From Streptoverticillium olivoreticuli subsp. olivoreticuli (GTDB lineage: Bacteria > Actinomycetota > Actinomycetes > Streptomycetales > Streptomycetaceae), in the NCBI RefSeq assembly GCF_003391135.1, contig NZ_CP031455.1, forward strand, positions 2,232,001 through 2,296,000: a stretch of DNA of 64,000 bases, in the 5' to 3' direction. Within the stretch, counting starts at the first letter, position 1, and each line of letters opens with the position of its first letter. Positions 12,219 to 20,467 of this stretch are shown one piece after another. Below the pieces are notes generated by a model. It saw only the letters and a list, made by a program, of their open reading frames with translations, was not told where the DNA came from and made no database searches. Both the position numbers and the translations under genes were made by a program.

Positions 12219-13192
12219 CGGCCCACTGCGTCAGGCGAGGGAAGCTCGATGCCGAGCTCATAGATGGCCGTCATGGCTTCGAATACGTGGTCCGGGGATT
12301 CCACGTGCACGACGGGGAACGAGGAACGGAGGAAGGTGCCGAAGGAGCACGGGCCCAGTACGAGCCCGAGTTCGGCGCCGCCCTGCTCCAGGCCGCTGAG
12401 CATATGCGGCACGCTCACCGGGTCGGTGGGGTTGCGGCGGAACAGATCGCGGATCTCCTCACCGGTGGTGAGGGCCTTTACCTCCATGCAGGAGTGCACG
12501 GGCACCCTGGGGTCACGGAAGGTCATCTCCTGGAGCGTCGGTTCCAGGAAGTCCCTGATGTCCTGCTGGAGCGGCGAGTGAAAAGCGACGCCATGCTCCT
12601 CGGATATCTGGAGTGCCCCGGCGGGGAGTTGAGTGCCGAATTCGGCAAGTGCCGCGCGATATCCGGCCAACAGCACCATTCGCTCGCTGCCGGTGCCGAC
12701 CCGGCCGAGATCCGCGGACAGATGGACGTCGGGGTGCCCTTCGAGGCGCGCCTCGAGGTCGGTGTCGTACGCGAGGCGGACGGCGGCGACGCCATGGGCC
12801 GACCCGCTGTCGGCGGGGGCCGTGGGGGTGGGCACTTCCCGCATGCGCATAAGGAGTTTGAACAGGTCGGAGCGGTCGACGGCACCGGCGAGGCTCGCGC
12901 CGACGAGGGCGCCGAAGCTCAGTCCGCACACGGCGCCCGGAACGATCCCGTACTCCTCGGCGAGGACGTCCGCGATGCCGAACACGGCGGCGGCCTGGCG
13001 AATCGCGCCGATGCCCTGCCGGTGCTGCTGCCCGGCCTCGCGCTGCTCGGCGAAAATGCGCTGGGCGTCGAGGCCCGTCCACTCCTCTATTTGCTCATAA
13101 CTCCGGCGAACGACGGGGAAAAGCTCATAGAGCTCCGCCCCGGCTCCTGGTTGATCGTTCATGCCGCCGTCAAGCACATAAGCAAGCGTCAC
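12215..13192 (-). CDS. Free-standing malonyl-CoA:ACP acyltransferase-like protein
   Basis: A 325-residue FabD-like alpha/beta hydrolase. The nucleophile elbow GLSFGA replaces GHSxGE, and AFHSP occupies the position of the substrate-selecting HAFH motif. The N-terminal GQGSQ block is degenerate (LDGGMNDQPG), so acyl specificity cannot be read. Discrete ATs next to modular PKSs act either as in trans loading enzymes or as editing hydrolases; every PKS module seen here already has its own AT, so editing or loading of an unusual acyl group is more likely. The GTG start keeps the degenerate N-terminal block and has GGGGA upstream. It is coupled to the downstream ligase-like gene by a 4-nt overlap. 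Confidence 0.85.
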   Translation of the reverse strand: MTLAYVLDGGMNDQPGAGAELYELFPVVRRSYEQIEEWTGLDAQRIFAEQREAGQQHRQGIGAIRQAAAVFGIADVLAEEYGIVPGAVCGLSFGALVGASLAGAVDRSDLFKLLMRMREVPTPTAPADSGSAHGVAAVRLAYDTDLEARLEGHPDVHLSADLGRVGTGSERMVLLAGYRAALAEFGTQLPAGALQISEEHGVAFHSPLQQDIRDFLEPTLQEMTFRDPRVPVHSCMEVKALTTGEEIRDLFRRNPTDPVSVPHMLSGLEQGGAELGLVLGPCSFGTFLRSSFPVVHVESPDHVFEAMTAIYELGIELPSPDAVGR

Positions 13193-13571
13193 GCTTGAAT
13201 CCCCGCCTTACGCTGTCTCCCGTTAGGGCACGGCGGCACGCCACCTCACCGTGATCTCGCGGAGTCCCTCGGGCGAGTCAGACAGTGACGAGCGAAGATG
13301 CAGAACAACCGTCCCCCTTGCGGTTATCCAACCTGCCGGTGCGACCGAATGTCAACCAACTACCGCCCCCCAATGCGGACATACCTTCACAGGGGCCCGC
13401 TTTTCCGTACGGGGGAAACTCCGTGAGCTGCGTCACGGAATTCCGGTGGCGCCGGGCGCGGGGCCGCGGCGGCCGATTCGAGATGCGTTCCGGGCCGGTC
13501 GGGCGCAGGCTGGGAGCATGGGCAGGAGGCTGCCGCCCCGGGCGGCGCACGTTCGGGCTCGGGGCGCGGGA
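13193..13571. other. Intergenic boundary between PKS cluster and core metabolism
   Basis: 379 bp between the divergent acyltransferase and lipoprotein genes. It is less GC-rich than its flanks around 13280-13440 and probably carries the promoter of the acyltransferase-ligase pair on the minus strand. No -35/-10 pair, operator palindrome or convincing small gene was recognised. Confidence 0.5.
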
Positions 13572-14120
13572 ATGCCGCGCGCCGCGCGGACGACGGGCGC
13601 CCTGGTCGTGGCAGGCGCGCTGGCCGCCCTCGCCGCCTGCGGGAGCGGCGGTGGCAAGGCCGCCGGGCACACGGTGTCGCCGTCGGCCGCTTCGCCGTCG
13701 GCGGAGGGCTCCCGCGTGGTGGCGTTCGAGGACACCTACGCGTACGAGGACGGGCTCAAGGTCAAGGTGACCCGGCCGACGGCGTTCAAGCCGAGCGTCA
13801 CATCGCTCGGCCACAAGCCGGAGAACTCCCCCATCGCGTTCATGGTGACGCTGACGAACGACACCAAGCAGACATTCGAGGTGTCGGGGGTGCTGATCCG
13901 CGTGAAGGCCGGGGAGAAGGGCGACCCGACCGAGCAGATCTTCGACACCGCACGCGGCGTCGGCAACCCCCTGACAGGCTCCCTGCCGCCCGGGAAGTCC
14001 GACACGGCCACCTTCGCCTTCGACGTGCCGGCCGCGAACACCGGCAAGGTGGACGTCGAGGTGCGCCCGGACTTCGGCGTGAAGTACAACAGCGTCCACT
14101 GGACCGGCTCGGCCCGCTGA
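13572..14120 (+). CDS. DUF4352-like secreted lipoprotein
   Basis: A 182-residue protein with an N-terminal signal: basic start, hydrophobic core and lipobox LAAC at residues 20-23, so it should be lipid-anchored on the outer face of the membrane. A Ser/Ala/Pro linker leads to one beta-rich domain with a YEDGLKVKVTRPTAFKPS-type opening typical of the telokin-like DUF4352 fold, a putative protein- or ligand-binding immunoglobulin-like module. The start is chosen because it gives a complete signal peptide; an in-frame ATG at 13518 would add an improbable Arg-rich leader. Function unknown. Confidence 0.75.
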   Translation: MPRAARTTGALVVAGALAALAACGSGGGKAAGHTVSPSAASPSAEGSRVVAFEDTYAYEDGLKVKVTRPTAFKPSVTSLGHKPENSPIAFMVTLTNDTKQTFEVSGVLIRVKAGEKGDPTEQIFDTARGVGNPLTGSLPPGKSDTATFAFDVPAANTGKVDVEVRPDFGVKYNSVHWTGSAR

Positions 14121-14171
14121 ACCACCGGCCCCCTCGTCCACCGCCCGCCCCGCTCCTGCGAGAGTGGGACG

Positions 14172-15242
14172 ATGACGAGCACTGACGACGACGCGGTGAT
14201 CCTGCGCCGGGACGGCCGGGCGGGCCGCATCACCCTCAACCGCCCCCGGGCCATCAACGCCCTCACCCATGACATGGTGCGCCGCGTCGACGCGGCGCTC
14301 ACCGCCTGGGAGCACGACGACGCGGTGACCACCGTGGTGATCGACGGCGCCGGTGAGCGCGGGCTGTGCGCGGGCGGGGACATCCGGCTGATCCACGACG
14401 ACGCCCGGGCCGGCGGCGGGGCCACGGCGACCAGGGCGTTCTGGCGGGACGAGTACCTGCTCAACGCCCGTATCTCCACCTACCCCAAGCCCTATGTGGC
14501 CCTCATGGACGGTCTGGTGATGGGCGGCGGCGTCGGTGTCTCGGCGCACGGCGGCGTACGGATCGTCACCGAGCGGTCGGCGATCGCCATGCCGGAGACC
14601 AGCATCGGCTTCGCCCCCGACGTCGGCGGCACCTATCTCCTCTCCCGGGCGCCCGGCGAGTTGGGCACGCACCTCGCCCTCACCACGGCGCGGCTCGACG
14701 CGGGTGACGCCGTGCGCGCGGGGTTCGCCGACCACTTCGTACCGCGCGCGCGGCTGGCGGCCTTCGCCGCGGCCCTGGCGGACACGGATCCGGCCGAGGC
14801 GGTACGCGCCCACGCCGCGCCCGCCCCGGCCGGCCCGCTCGCCGCGCACCAGGAGTGGATCGACCGCTGCTACGCGGCCGACTCCGTCGAGGAGATCCTC
14901 GCCCGGCTGACGGAGTCCGGCGTCCCGGAGGCGAAGGAGGCGGCCGAGGCGATGTCGGCGAAGTCGCCCACGGCGCTGAAGGTGACGCTGGCCGCGCTGC
15001 GGCGGGCCCGCCGGCTGCCGACGCTGGCGGAGGTGCTGGATCAGGAGTACCGGGTGTCGTGCGCGTCGCTGTCCGACGCGGATCTGGTGGAGGGCATCAG
15101 GGCACAGGTGGTGGACAAGGACCGCCGCCCGCGGTGGTCGCCTGCGGCACTTCAGGAAGTGACGGAGGCACACGTTGCCCGCCACTTCGCTCCGCTGGGT
15201 GCGCGCGAACTGGGCCTGGCCCCCAGCCCGTCCGGCGTCTGA
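14172..15242 (+). CDS. 3-hydroxyisobutyryl-CoA hydrolase / enoyl-CoA hydratase family
   Basis: A 356-residue crotonase-fold protein. The oxyanion-hole loop GLCAGGDIR (near residue 75), MGGGVG (near 117) and the catalytic segment PETSIGFAPDVGG (near 140) are present. The C-terminal block SLSDADLVEGIRAQVVDKDR is characteristic of 3-hydroxyisobutyryl-CoA hydrolases rather than simple enoyl-CoA hydratases. The enzyme frees 3-hydroxyisobutyrate from its CoA ester in valine breakdown, a route to propionyl- and methylmalonyl-CoA, which fits the convergent mutase operon. The start codon follows a GGGA element. Length matches the family. Confidence 0.88.
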   Translation: MTSTDDDAVILRRDGRAGRITLNRPRAINALTHDMVRRVDAALTAWEHDDAVTTVVIDGAGERGLCAGGDIRLIHDDARAGGGATATRAFWRDEYLLNARISTYPKPYVALMDGLVMGGGVGVSAHGGVRIVTERSAIAMPETSIGFAPDVGGTYLLSRAPGELGTHLALTTARLDAGDAVRAGFADHFVPRARLAAFAAALADTDPAEAVRAHAAPAPAGPLAAHQEWIDRCYAADSVEEILARLTESGVPEAKEAAEAMSAKSPTALKVTLAALRRARRLPTLAEVLDQEYRVSCASLSDADLVEGIRAQVVDKDRRPRWSPAALQEVTEAHVARHFAPLGARELGLAPSPSGV

Positions 15243-15246
15243 GGAC

Positions 15247-15287
15247 AAGCGGCGCAGCCGCTTCGGGGGTCCGGGGCGGAGCCCCGG
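15247..15287. terminator. Tandem hairpins between convergent genes
   Basis: Two perfect hairpins: AAGCGGC/GCCGCTT with loop GCA (15247-15263) and CCGGGGC/GCCCCGG with loop GGA (15271-15287). They lie between the convergent stops of the CoA hydrolase and meaB genes and should act in both directions. Confidence 0.65.
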
Positions 15288-15294
15288 CCACCCG

Positions 15295-16278
15295 TCACGA
15301 CCGGAACGCGCGAAGCAACCGCTCGGCCGCCGTACTCGCCGGCAACGATCCTTCCCGTACGGCCCGTTCCAGATCGGGTCCAAGAGCCCGCACCCCAGGG
15401 TGCTCGCGCAGCTCCGTCAGGAGCTGTTCGCGGACCATCGTCCAGACCCAGTCCACCTGTTGGTCGCGGCGGCGCGCGGCCAGTTCGCCCGTCGCGTCGA
15501 GCACCCGCCGGTGCTGCTCCAGCCGCTCCCACAGCGTGTCGAGGTCCGTGCCCTCGCGCGCGCTGCACGTGAGGACCGGCGGGTTCCAGGTCGCGTCGGG
15601 GGCCTGCAACAGCCGCAGCGCTCCCGCGAGTTCACGCGCCGCGGACTTCGCGTCGCGCTCGTGCGGGCCGTCGGCCTTGTTGACGGCGACGACGTCGGCG
15701 AGTTCGAGTACGCCCTTCTTGATGCCCTGGAGCTGGTCGCCGGTGCGGGCGAGGGTGAGCATGAGGAAGGTGTCGACCATGTCGGCGACCGCGGTCTCCG
15801 ACTGGCCGACGCCGACGGTCTCGACCAGCACCACGTCGTAACCGGCGGCCTCCATCACCACGATGGTCTCGCGGGTGGCGCGGGCCACCCCGCCGAGCGT
15901 CCCGGCGGTGGGCGAGGGCCGGACGAAGGCGGCGGGGTCGACGGCGAGCCGCTCCATACGGGTCTTGTCGCCCAGGATGCTGCCGCCGGTCCGGCTGGAG
16001 GACGGGTCGACGGCGAGCACGGCGACCTTGTGTCCGAGCCCGGTCAGCATGGTGCCGAGGGCGTCGATGAAGGTGGACTTGCCGACGCCGGGGACGCCCG
16101 TGATGCCGATGCGCCGCGCCGTGCCCGCGTGGGGCAGCAGCTCGGTCAGCATCCGCTGGGCGAGCTCCCGGTGGTCGGCGCGGGTCGACTCCACGAGCGT
16201 GATGGCGCGGGCGACGGTCGCCCGCTTGCCGTCGAGCACGCCCTTGACGTAGGCGTCCGGATCGATCGAGCGTGCCAT
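15295..16278 (-). CDS. meaB: Methylmalonyl-CoA mutase-associated GTPase MeaB
   Basis: A 327-residue G3E-type P-loop GTPase with GVPGVGKST at 61-69, a switch region ending in [10 protein letters not shown] and the guanine-specificity motif NKAD. MeaB loads and protects the adenosylcobalamin cofactor of methylmalonyl-CoA mutase. The gene starts 4 nt after the mutB stop, so the two are one transcript. Full family length and no lost motifs. Confidence 0.95.
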   Translation of the reverse strand: MARSIDPDAYVKGVLDGKRATVARAITLVESTRADHRELAQRMLTELLPHAGTARRIGITGVPGVGKSTFIDALGTMLTGLGHKVAVLAVDPSSSRTGGSILGDKTRMERLAVDPAAFVRPSPTAGTLGGVARATRETIVVMEAAGYDVVLVETVGVGQSETAVADMVDTFLMLTLARTGDQLQGIKKGVLELADVVAVNKADGPHERDAKSAARELAGALRLLQAPDATWNPPVLTCSAREGTDLDTLWERLEQHRRVLDATGELAARRRDQQVDWVWTMVREQLLTELREHPGVRALGPDLERAVREGSLPASTAAERLLRAFRS

Positions 16279-16282
16279 GGGC

Positions 16283-18484
16283 TCACAACTCGTGGCCGAG
16301 GACCCCGGCGAGGGTCCTCAGCAGGTCGTGGGCGGCGTCCGGAATGACGGTGCCGGGCAGGAAGACGGCGGCGGCGCCCATCTCCCGCAGCGGCTCGACG
16401 TCCTGCGGCGGGATGACACCGCCGACGACGATCATGATGTCCTCCCGGCCCTGCTCGGCCAGTTGCTCACGGAGCGCGGGGACGAGCGTGAGGTGGCCCG
16501 CGGCGAGCGAGGAGACGCCGACGACGTGCACGTCGGCCTCCACCGCCTGCCGGGCGACCTCCTCGGGCGTCTGGAAGAGCGGGCCGACGTCGACGTCGAA
16601 GCCGAGGTCGGCGAAGGCGGTGGCGATGACCTTCTGGCCCCGGTCGTGCCCGTCCTGGCCCATCTTGGCGACGAGGATGCGCGGGCGGCGGCCGTCCTCC
16701 CGCTCGAAGGCCTCCACCAGCGCGCGGGTGCGCTCCACTCCTGAGGACGATCCTGCTTCTTCGCGGTACACACCGGAGATCGTACGGATCTGCCCGGCGT
16801 GCCGTCCGTAGACCTTCTCCAGGGCGTCGGAGATCTCGCCGACGGTCGCCTTGGCGCGGGCGGCGTTCACGGCGAGGGCCAGCAGGTTGCCCTCCAGGCC
16901 CGCGCCCGGGCCGGAGCCGGCCGCCGCGGTGAGGGCGCGCAGGGCGTCCTGGCAGGCGGCCTCGTCGCGCTCGGCGCGCAGCCGCCGCAGCTTCTCGATC
17001 TGCTGGGTGCGCACGGAGGAGTTGTCGACCTTGAGGACGTCGATCTGCTCGTCGCTGTCGACCCGGTACTTGTTGACGCCGATCACGGGCTGCCGGCCGG
17101 AGTCGATGCGCGCCTGGGTGCGGGCGGCGGCCTCCTCGACGCGCAGCTTGGGGATGCCCGCGTCGATGGCCCGGGCCATGCCGCCCGCGGCCTCGACCTC
17201 CTCGATGTGCTGCCAGGCGCGGCGCGCGAGGTCGTGGGTGAGCTTCTCAACGTACGCGCTGCCGCCCCAGGGGTCGATGACCCGGCAGGTCCCGGACTCC
17301 TGCTGGAGGAGCAGCTGGGTGTTGCGGGCGATGCGGGCGGAGAAGTCGGTGGGCAGGGCCAGGGCCTCGTCGAGGGCGTTGGTGTGCAGGGACTGGGTGT
17401 GCCCCTGGGTGGCCGCCATGGCCTCGACGCAGGTCCGTGCGACGTTGTTGAAGACGTCCTGCGCGGTCAGCGACCAGCCGGAGGTCTGCGAATGGGTGCG
17501 CAGCGACAGCGACTTGGCGTTCTGCGGGTCGAAGCGCTTGACGAGCCGGGCCCACAGCAGGCGGGCCGCGCGGAGCTTGGCGATCTCCATGAAGAAGTTC
17601 ATGCCGATCGCCCAGAAGAAGGACAGGCGCGGCGCGAAGGCGTCGACGTCGAGCCCGGCGTCGATGCCCGCCTTCAGGTATTCCACGCCGTCGGCGAGGG
17701 TGTAGGCGAGTTCGAGGTCGGCCGTCGCCCCGGCTTCCTGGATGTGGTAGCCGGAGATGGAGATGGAGTTGTAGCGCGGCATCTTCTGCGAGGTGTACGA
17801 GAAGATGTCGGAGATGATCCGCATGGAGGGCCCGGGCGGATAGATGTAGGTGTTGCGGACCATGAACTCCTTGAGGATGTCGTTCTGGATGGTCCCGGCC
17901 AGCTTCTCGGGCGGTACGCCCTGCTCCTCGGCGGCGACGATGTAGAGGGCGAGCACGGGCAGCACGGCGCCGTTCATCGTCATCGACACGCTCATCCGGT
18001 CCAGCGGGATGCCGTCGAAGAGCTGCCGCATGTCGTAGATGGAGTCGATGGCGACGCCCGCCATGCCGACGTCGCCGGTCACGCGCGGGTGGTCGCTGTC
18101 GTAGCCGCGGTGGGTGGGCAGGTCGAAGGCGACGGAGAGGCCCTTCTGACCGGCCGCCAGGTTGCGGCGGTAGAAGGCGTTGGACTCCTCGGCGGTGGAG
18201 AACCCGGCGTACTGGCGGATCGTCCACGGCTGGTTGACGTACATCGTGGGGTACGGGCCGCGGAGGTACGGCGCGATGCCGGGGTGCGTGCCCAGGAAGT
18301 CCAGCCCGCGCAGGTCCTCGGCGGTGTAGAGCGGTTTGACGCCGATGCCCTCGGGGGTCTCCCAGACGAGGTCCTCGGGACTGTGGCCGGTGCTCTCCTT
18401 GAGGGCGGCCCGCCACGGTCCGGGGTCGGCGGGGGCGTGGTCCGCCGCGCCCAGTTCGATGCCGGAGAAGTCGGGGACGGGCAT
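16283..18484 (-). CDS. mutB: Methylmalonyl-CoA mutase large (catalytic) subunit
   Basis: A 733-residue protein with an N-terminal TIM-barrel substrate domain and a C-terminal cobalamin-binding flavodoxin-like domain. The base-off B12 motif DGHDRG (Dx Hxx G), the GVSSLAAGH segment and the [10 protein letters not shown] loop are all present. It isomerises methylmalonyl-CoA and succinyl-CoA. The start ATG shares one base with the mutA stop (TGATG), giving tight coupling. The open frame continues upstream without stops over mutA, but only sequence from MPVPDFSG onward matches the family. Confidence 0.96.
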   Translation of the reverse strand: MPVPDFSGIELGAADHAPADPGPWRAALKESTGHSPEDLVWETPEGIGVKPLYTAEDLRGLDFLGTHPGIAPYLRGPYPTMYVNQPWTIRQYAGFSTAEESNAFYRRNLAAGQKGLSVAFDLPTHRGYDSDHPRVTGDVGMAGVAIDSIYDMRQLFDGIPLDRMSVSMTMNGAVLPVLALYIVAAEEQGVPPEKLAGTIQNDILKEFMVRNTYIYPPGPSMRIISDIFSYTSQKMPRYNSISISGYHIQEAGATADLELAYTLADGVEYLKAGIDAGLDVDAFAPRLSFFWAIGMNFFMEIAKLRAARLLWARLVKRFDPQNAKSLSLRTHSQTSGWSLTAQDVFNNVARTCVEAMAATQGHTQSLHTNALDEALALPTDFSARIARNTQLLLQQESGTCRVIDPWGGSAYVEKLTHDLARRAWQHIEEVEAAGGMARAIDAGIPKLRVEEAAARTQARIDSGRQPVIGVNKYRVDSDEQIDVLKVDNSSVRTQQIEKLRRLRAERDEAACQDALRALTAAAGSGPGAGLEGNLLALAVNAARAKATVGEISDALEKVYGRHAGQIRTISGVYREEAGSSSGVERTRALVEAFEREDGRRPRILVAKMGQDGHDRGQKVIATAFADLGFDVDVGPLFQTPEEVARQAVEADVHVVGVSSLAAGHLTLVPALREQLAEQGREDIMIVVGGVIPPQDVEPLREMGAAAVFLPGTVIPDAAHDLLRTLAGVLGHEL

Positions 18485-20373
18485 CACGCCACTCCCATAC
18501 TGTCGAGGACGGAGGTGAGGACGGTGACGGCGTCGCCGCCCGCGAAGACGAATTCGTCGACTCCGGCCCGTCGGTACGTTTCCTGCTGTGCGGCGTCGGG
18601 GCGTCCGGCGAGGAACACCCGTGCCGCGCCCGCCTGCCGGAGGGCGGTGGCGACGGCTTCGGCCTGTTCGGCGTAGAGCTTGTCGCTGGAGCAGAGGCAG
18701 GCCACGCCGGCGCCGCTGCGGGCGAAGGCGTCGGCGGCGGTGTCCGCGTCGACGGTTCCGGGGTCGTGCACCGGCTCGATGCCGCCCGCCTGGAAGAGGT
18801 TGGCGGCGAAGGTCGCCCGCCCGGTGTGCGCGGCGGCGGGTCCAAGGGCTGCGAGGAAGACGCGGGGCCGGGCGCCGGTGGCCGCCAGGTGGGCGTCGGA
18901 GCGGGCCCGCAGCGCTTCGTACGCCTCGTCCCGGCGGACGGTGGGCAGGCCGCCGGAGGGGGCGGCGGGTGCGGGTTCGCGGGGCACCGGCGGCTCGGCG
19001 AGGTTCGGGAACTCGCTGACGCCGGTGATGGGTTCGCGGCGGGTGGCGAGGTCCTCGGTGCGCTGCCGCCAGGTGTCGGCGAGGCGTTCGGCGATCAGGC
19101 CGGAGCGCAGTGCCGCGGCCTGGCCGCCGGCGCGCTCGATCTCCTGGAACCAGGCCCAGGCGGCGTGGGCGAGTTCGTCGGTGAGGCGTTCCACGTACCA
19201 GGAGCCGCCCGCGGGGTCGATGACCCGGGCCAGGTGGGACTCCTCCAGGAGGATGGAGGAGGTGTTGCGGGCGATGCGGCGGGCGAAGGCGTCGGGCAGG
19301 CCGAGGGCGTCGTCGAAGGGCAGCACGGTGACGGCGTCCGCGCCGCCCACTCCGGCGCCGAGGCAGGCGATGGTGGTGCGCAGCATGTTCACCCAGGGGT
19401 CGCGGCGGGTCATCATGACCGCGGAGGTGACGGCGTGCTGGCGCTGCGCGGCGCGCGCGGTGGTGGCTCCGCTGACCTCGGTGACGCGGGCCCACAGGCG
19501 GCGGGCGGCGCGGAGCTTGGCGATGGTGAGGAACTGGTCGGCGGTGGCCGCGTAGCGGAACTCCAGCTGGGCGCAGGCCTGGTCGATGTCGAGTCCGTTG
19601 CCGGTGAGCGCGCGGAGGTAGGCGACGCCGGTGGCGAGGGAGGCGCCCAGTTCCTGGGCGGCCGAGCCGCCCGCGTCGTGGTGGGGCAGGGCGTCGACGG
19701 TGAGGGCGCGGATGCCGGGGCGGTCGCGCAGGCAGCGGGCCGCGAGGTCCGCGGCGACGGCGAGCGGTCCGGCGGGGTCGGTGTCGGCGCCGGTGCGGGC
19801 GAGGGTGCCGAGCGGGTCGGCGCCGAGGTTGCCGGTGGCGGCGTCGCGCGGTACGCCGTGCTCGTCGTGGAGGCGGAGCAGTTCGTGGGCGGCCGCCTCG
19901 ACGTCGGGTCCGGCGTCGAGGACGACGGGGGCCAGGTCGAGGTAGACGCCTTCGAGGGCGGTGGCGATGCCGCTGACGGGCAGGCCGTGGGTGCCGACGG
20001 TCAGCCAGAGGGAGGTGACCCCGTTCTCCAGGTCGGCGAGGACGGCCTCGTTGGCTCGCCGGGGGTCGGGGTGGGTGTGGCGCTGCCGGACGTCCCAGCC
20101 CGAGACGGCCGTTCCCTCCGTGCGCCCGCCGCGGACGAACGGGGGGAAGCCGGGGTAGCCGGGCGCGGGGGCGGCGTCCTCCGCGGTGTAGAGCGGGCGG
20201 GTCGCGAGCCCGTCCTGGAGCGGGGTGGTCAGCGCGCCCTCGGCGGCCGAGCCGGATGCATCCGTTGTGCCCGCTTTGCGCAGCACGCCCTCCACGAGGC
20301 GCTGCCATTGCTCGCGGGTGGAGTCCGGGAACTCGGCGGCCAGGGGGAAGCCTTCGTCTGGCAGGACCGTCAT
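18484..20373 (-). CDS. mutA: Methylmalonyl-CoA mutase small subunit
   Basis: A 629-residue homologue of the large subunit, usual for the heterodimeric actinobacterial enzyme. The TIM-barrel region is conserved, but the C-terminal domain lacks the DxHxxG cobalamin motif, as expected for the non-catalytic subunit. It is first in the operon mutA-mutB-meaB. No Shine-Dalgarno sequence precedes the ATG; instead TAGCCT lies 6 nt upstream, suggesting a leaderless transcript. Confidence 0.94.
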   Translation of the reverse strand: MTVLPDEGFPLAAEFPDSTREQWQRLVEGVLRKAGTTDASGSAAEGALTTPLQDGLATRPLYTAEDAAPAPGYPGFPPFVRGGRTEGTAVSGWDVRQRHTHPDPRRANEAVLADLENGVTSLWLTVGTHGLPVSGIATALEGVYLDLAPVVLDAGPDVEAAAHELLRLHDEHGVPRDAATGNLGADPLGTLARTGADTDPAGPLAVAADLAARCLRDRPGIRALTVDALPHHDAGGSAAQELGASLATGVAYLRALTGNGLDIDQACAQLEFRYAATADQFLTIAKLRAARRLWARVTEVSGATTARAAQRQHAVTSAVMMTRRDPWVNMLRTTIACLGAGVGGADAVTVLPFDDALGLPDAFARRIARNTSSILLEESHLARVIDPAGGSWYVERLTDELAHAAWAWFQEIERAGGQAAALRSGLIAERLADTWRQRTEDLATRREPITGVSEFPNLAEPPVPREPAPAAPSGGLPTVRRDEAYEALRARSDAHLAATGARPRVFLAALGPAAAHTGRATFAANLFQAGGIEPVHDPGTVDADTAADAFARSGAGVACLCSSDKLYAEQAEAVATALRQAGAARVFLAGRPDAAQQETYRRAGVDEFVFAGGDAVTVLTSVLDSMGVA

Positions 20374-20385
20374 GGGGGAAGGCTA
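20374..20385 (-). promoter_or_regulatory. Putative -10 element for leaderless mutA
   Basis: TAGCCT at 20380-20385 followed by six bases and the ATG places the expected transcription start at the initiation codon. It fits the TANNNT consensus of the main Streptomyces sigma factor. No good -35 hexamer is visible 17-18 nt upstream. Confidence 0.4.
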
Positions 20386-20453
20386 GGGGAGTACAGGCAC
20401 CCGGCAGCAGCCCATACGGCTGTGACCTTGGCCTCTTCGTCGGGTCGCCACGC

Positions 20454-20466
20454 GGGGCGGAGCCCC
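20454..20466 (-). terminator. Small hairpin after SpoIIE phosphatase gene
   Basis: GGGGC/GCCCC with loop GGA, directly after the stop of the minus-strand phosphatase gene and before the mutA promoter region. Same stem-loop pattern as the one at 15271-15287. Confidence 0.4.
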
Positions 20467-20467
20467 T

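Noticed and set aside
5188..12263. Further long plus-strand open frames (for example 5188-7644, 8356-9750, 9829-10881, 10824-12263)
   Set aside because: All are antisense to PKS, ligase and acyltransferase motifs on the minus strand and translate to repetitive Arg/Gly/His/Val sequence.
13285..13770. Small plus-strand open frame overlapping the lipoprotein start
   Set aside because: It runs out of frame into the lipoprotein gene, has no ribosome site and becomes Arg-rich; the lipoprotein frame has a signal peptide and lipobox.
18485..20308. In-frame upstream extension of mutB over mutA giving a 1341-residue protein
   Set aside because: The extra sequence is Arg/Pro/His-rich and is mutA read in the wrong frame; family homology begins at 18484 where ATG overlaps the mutA stop.
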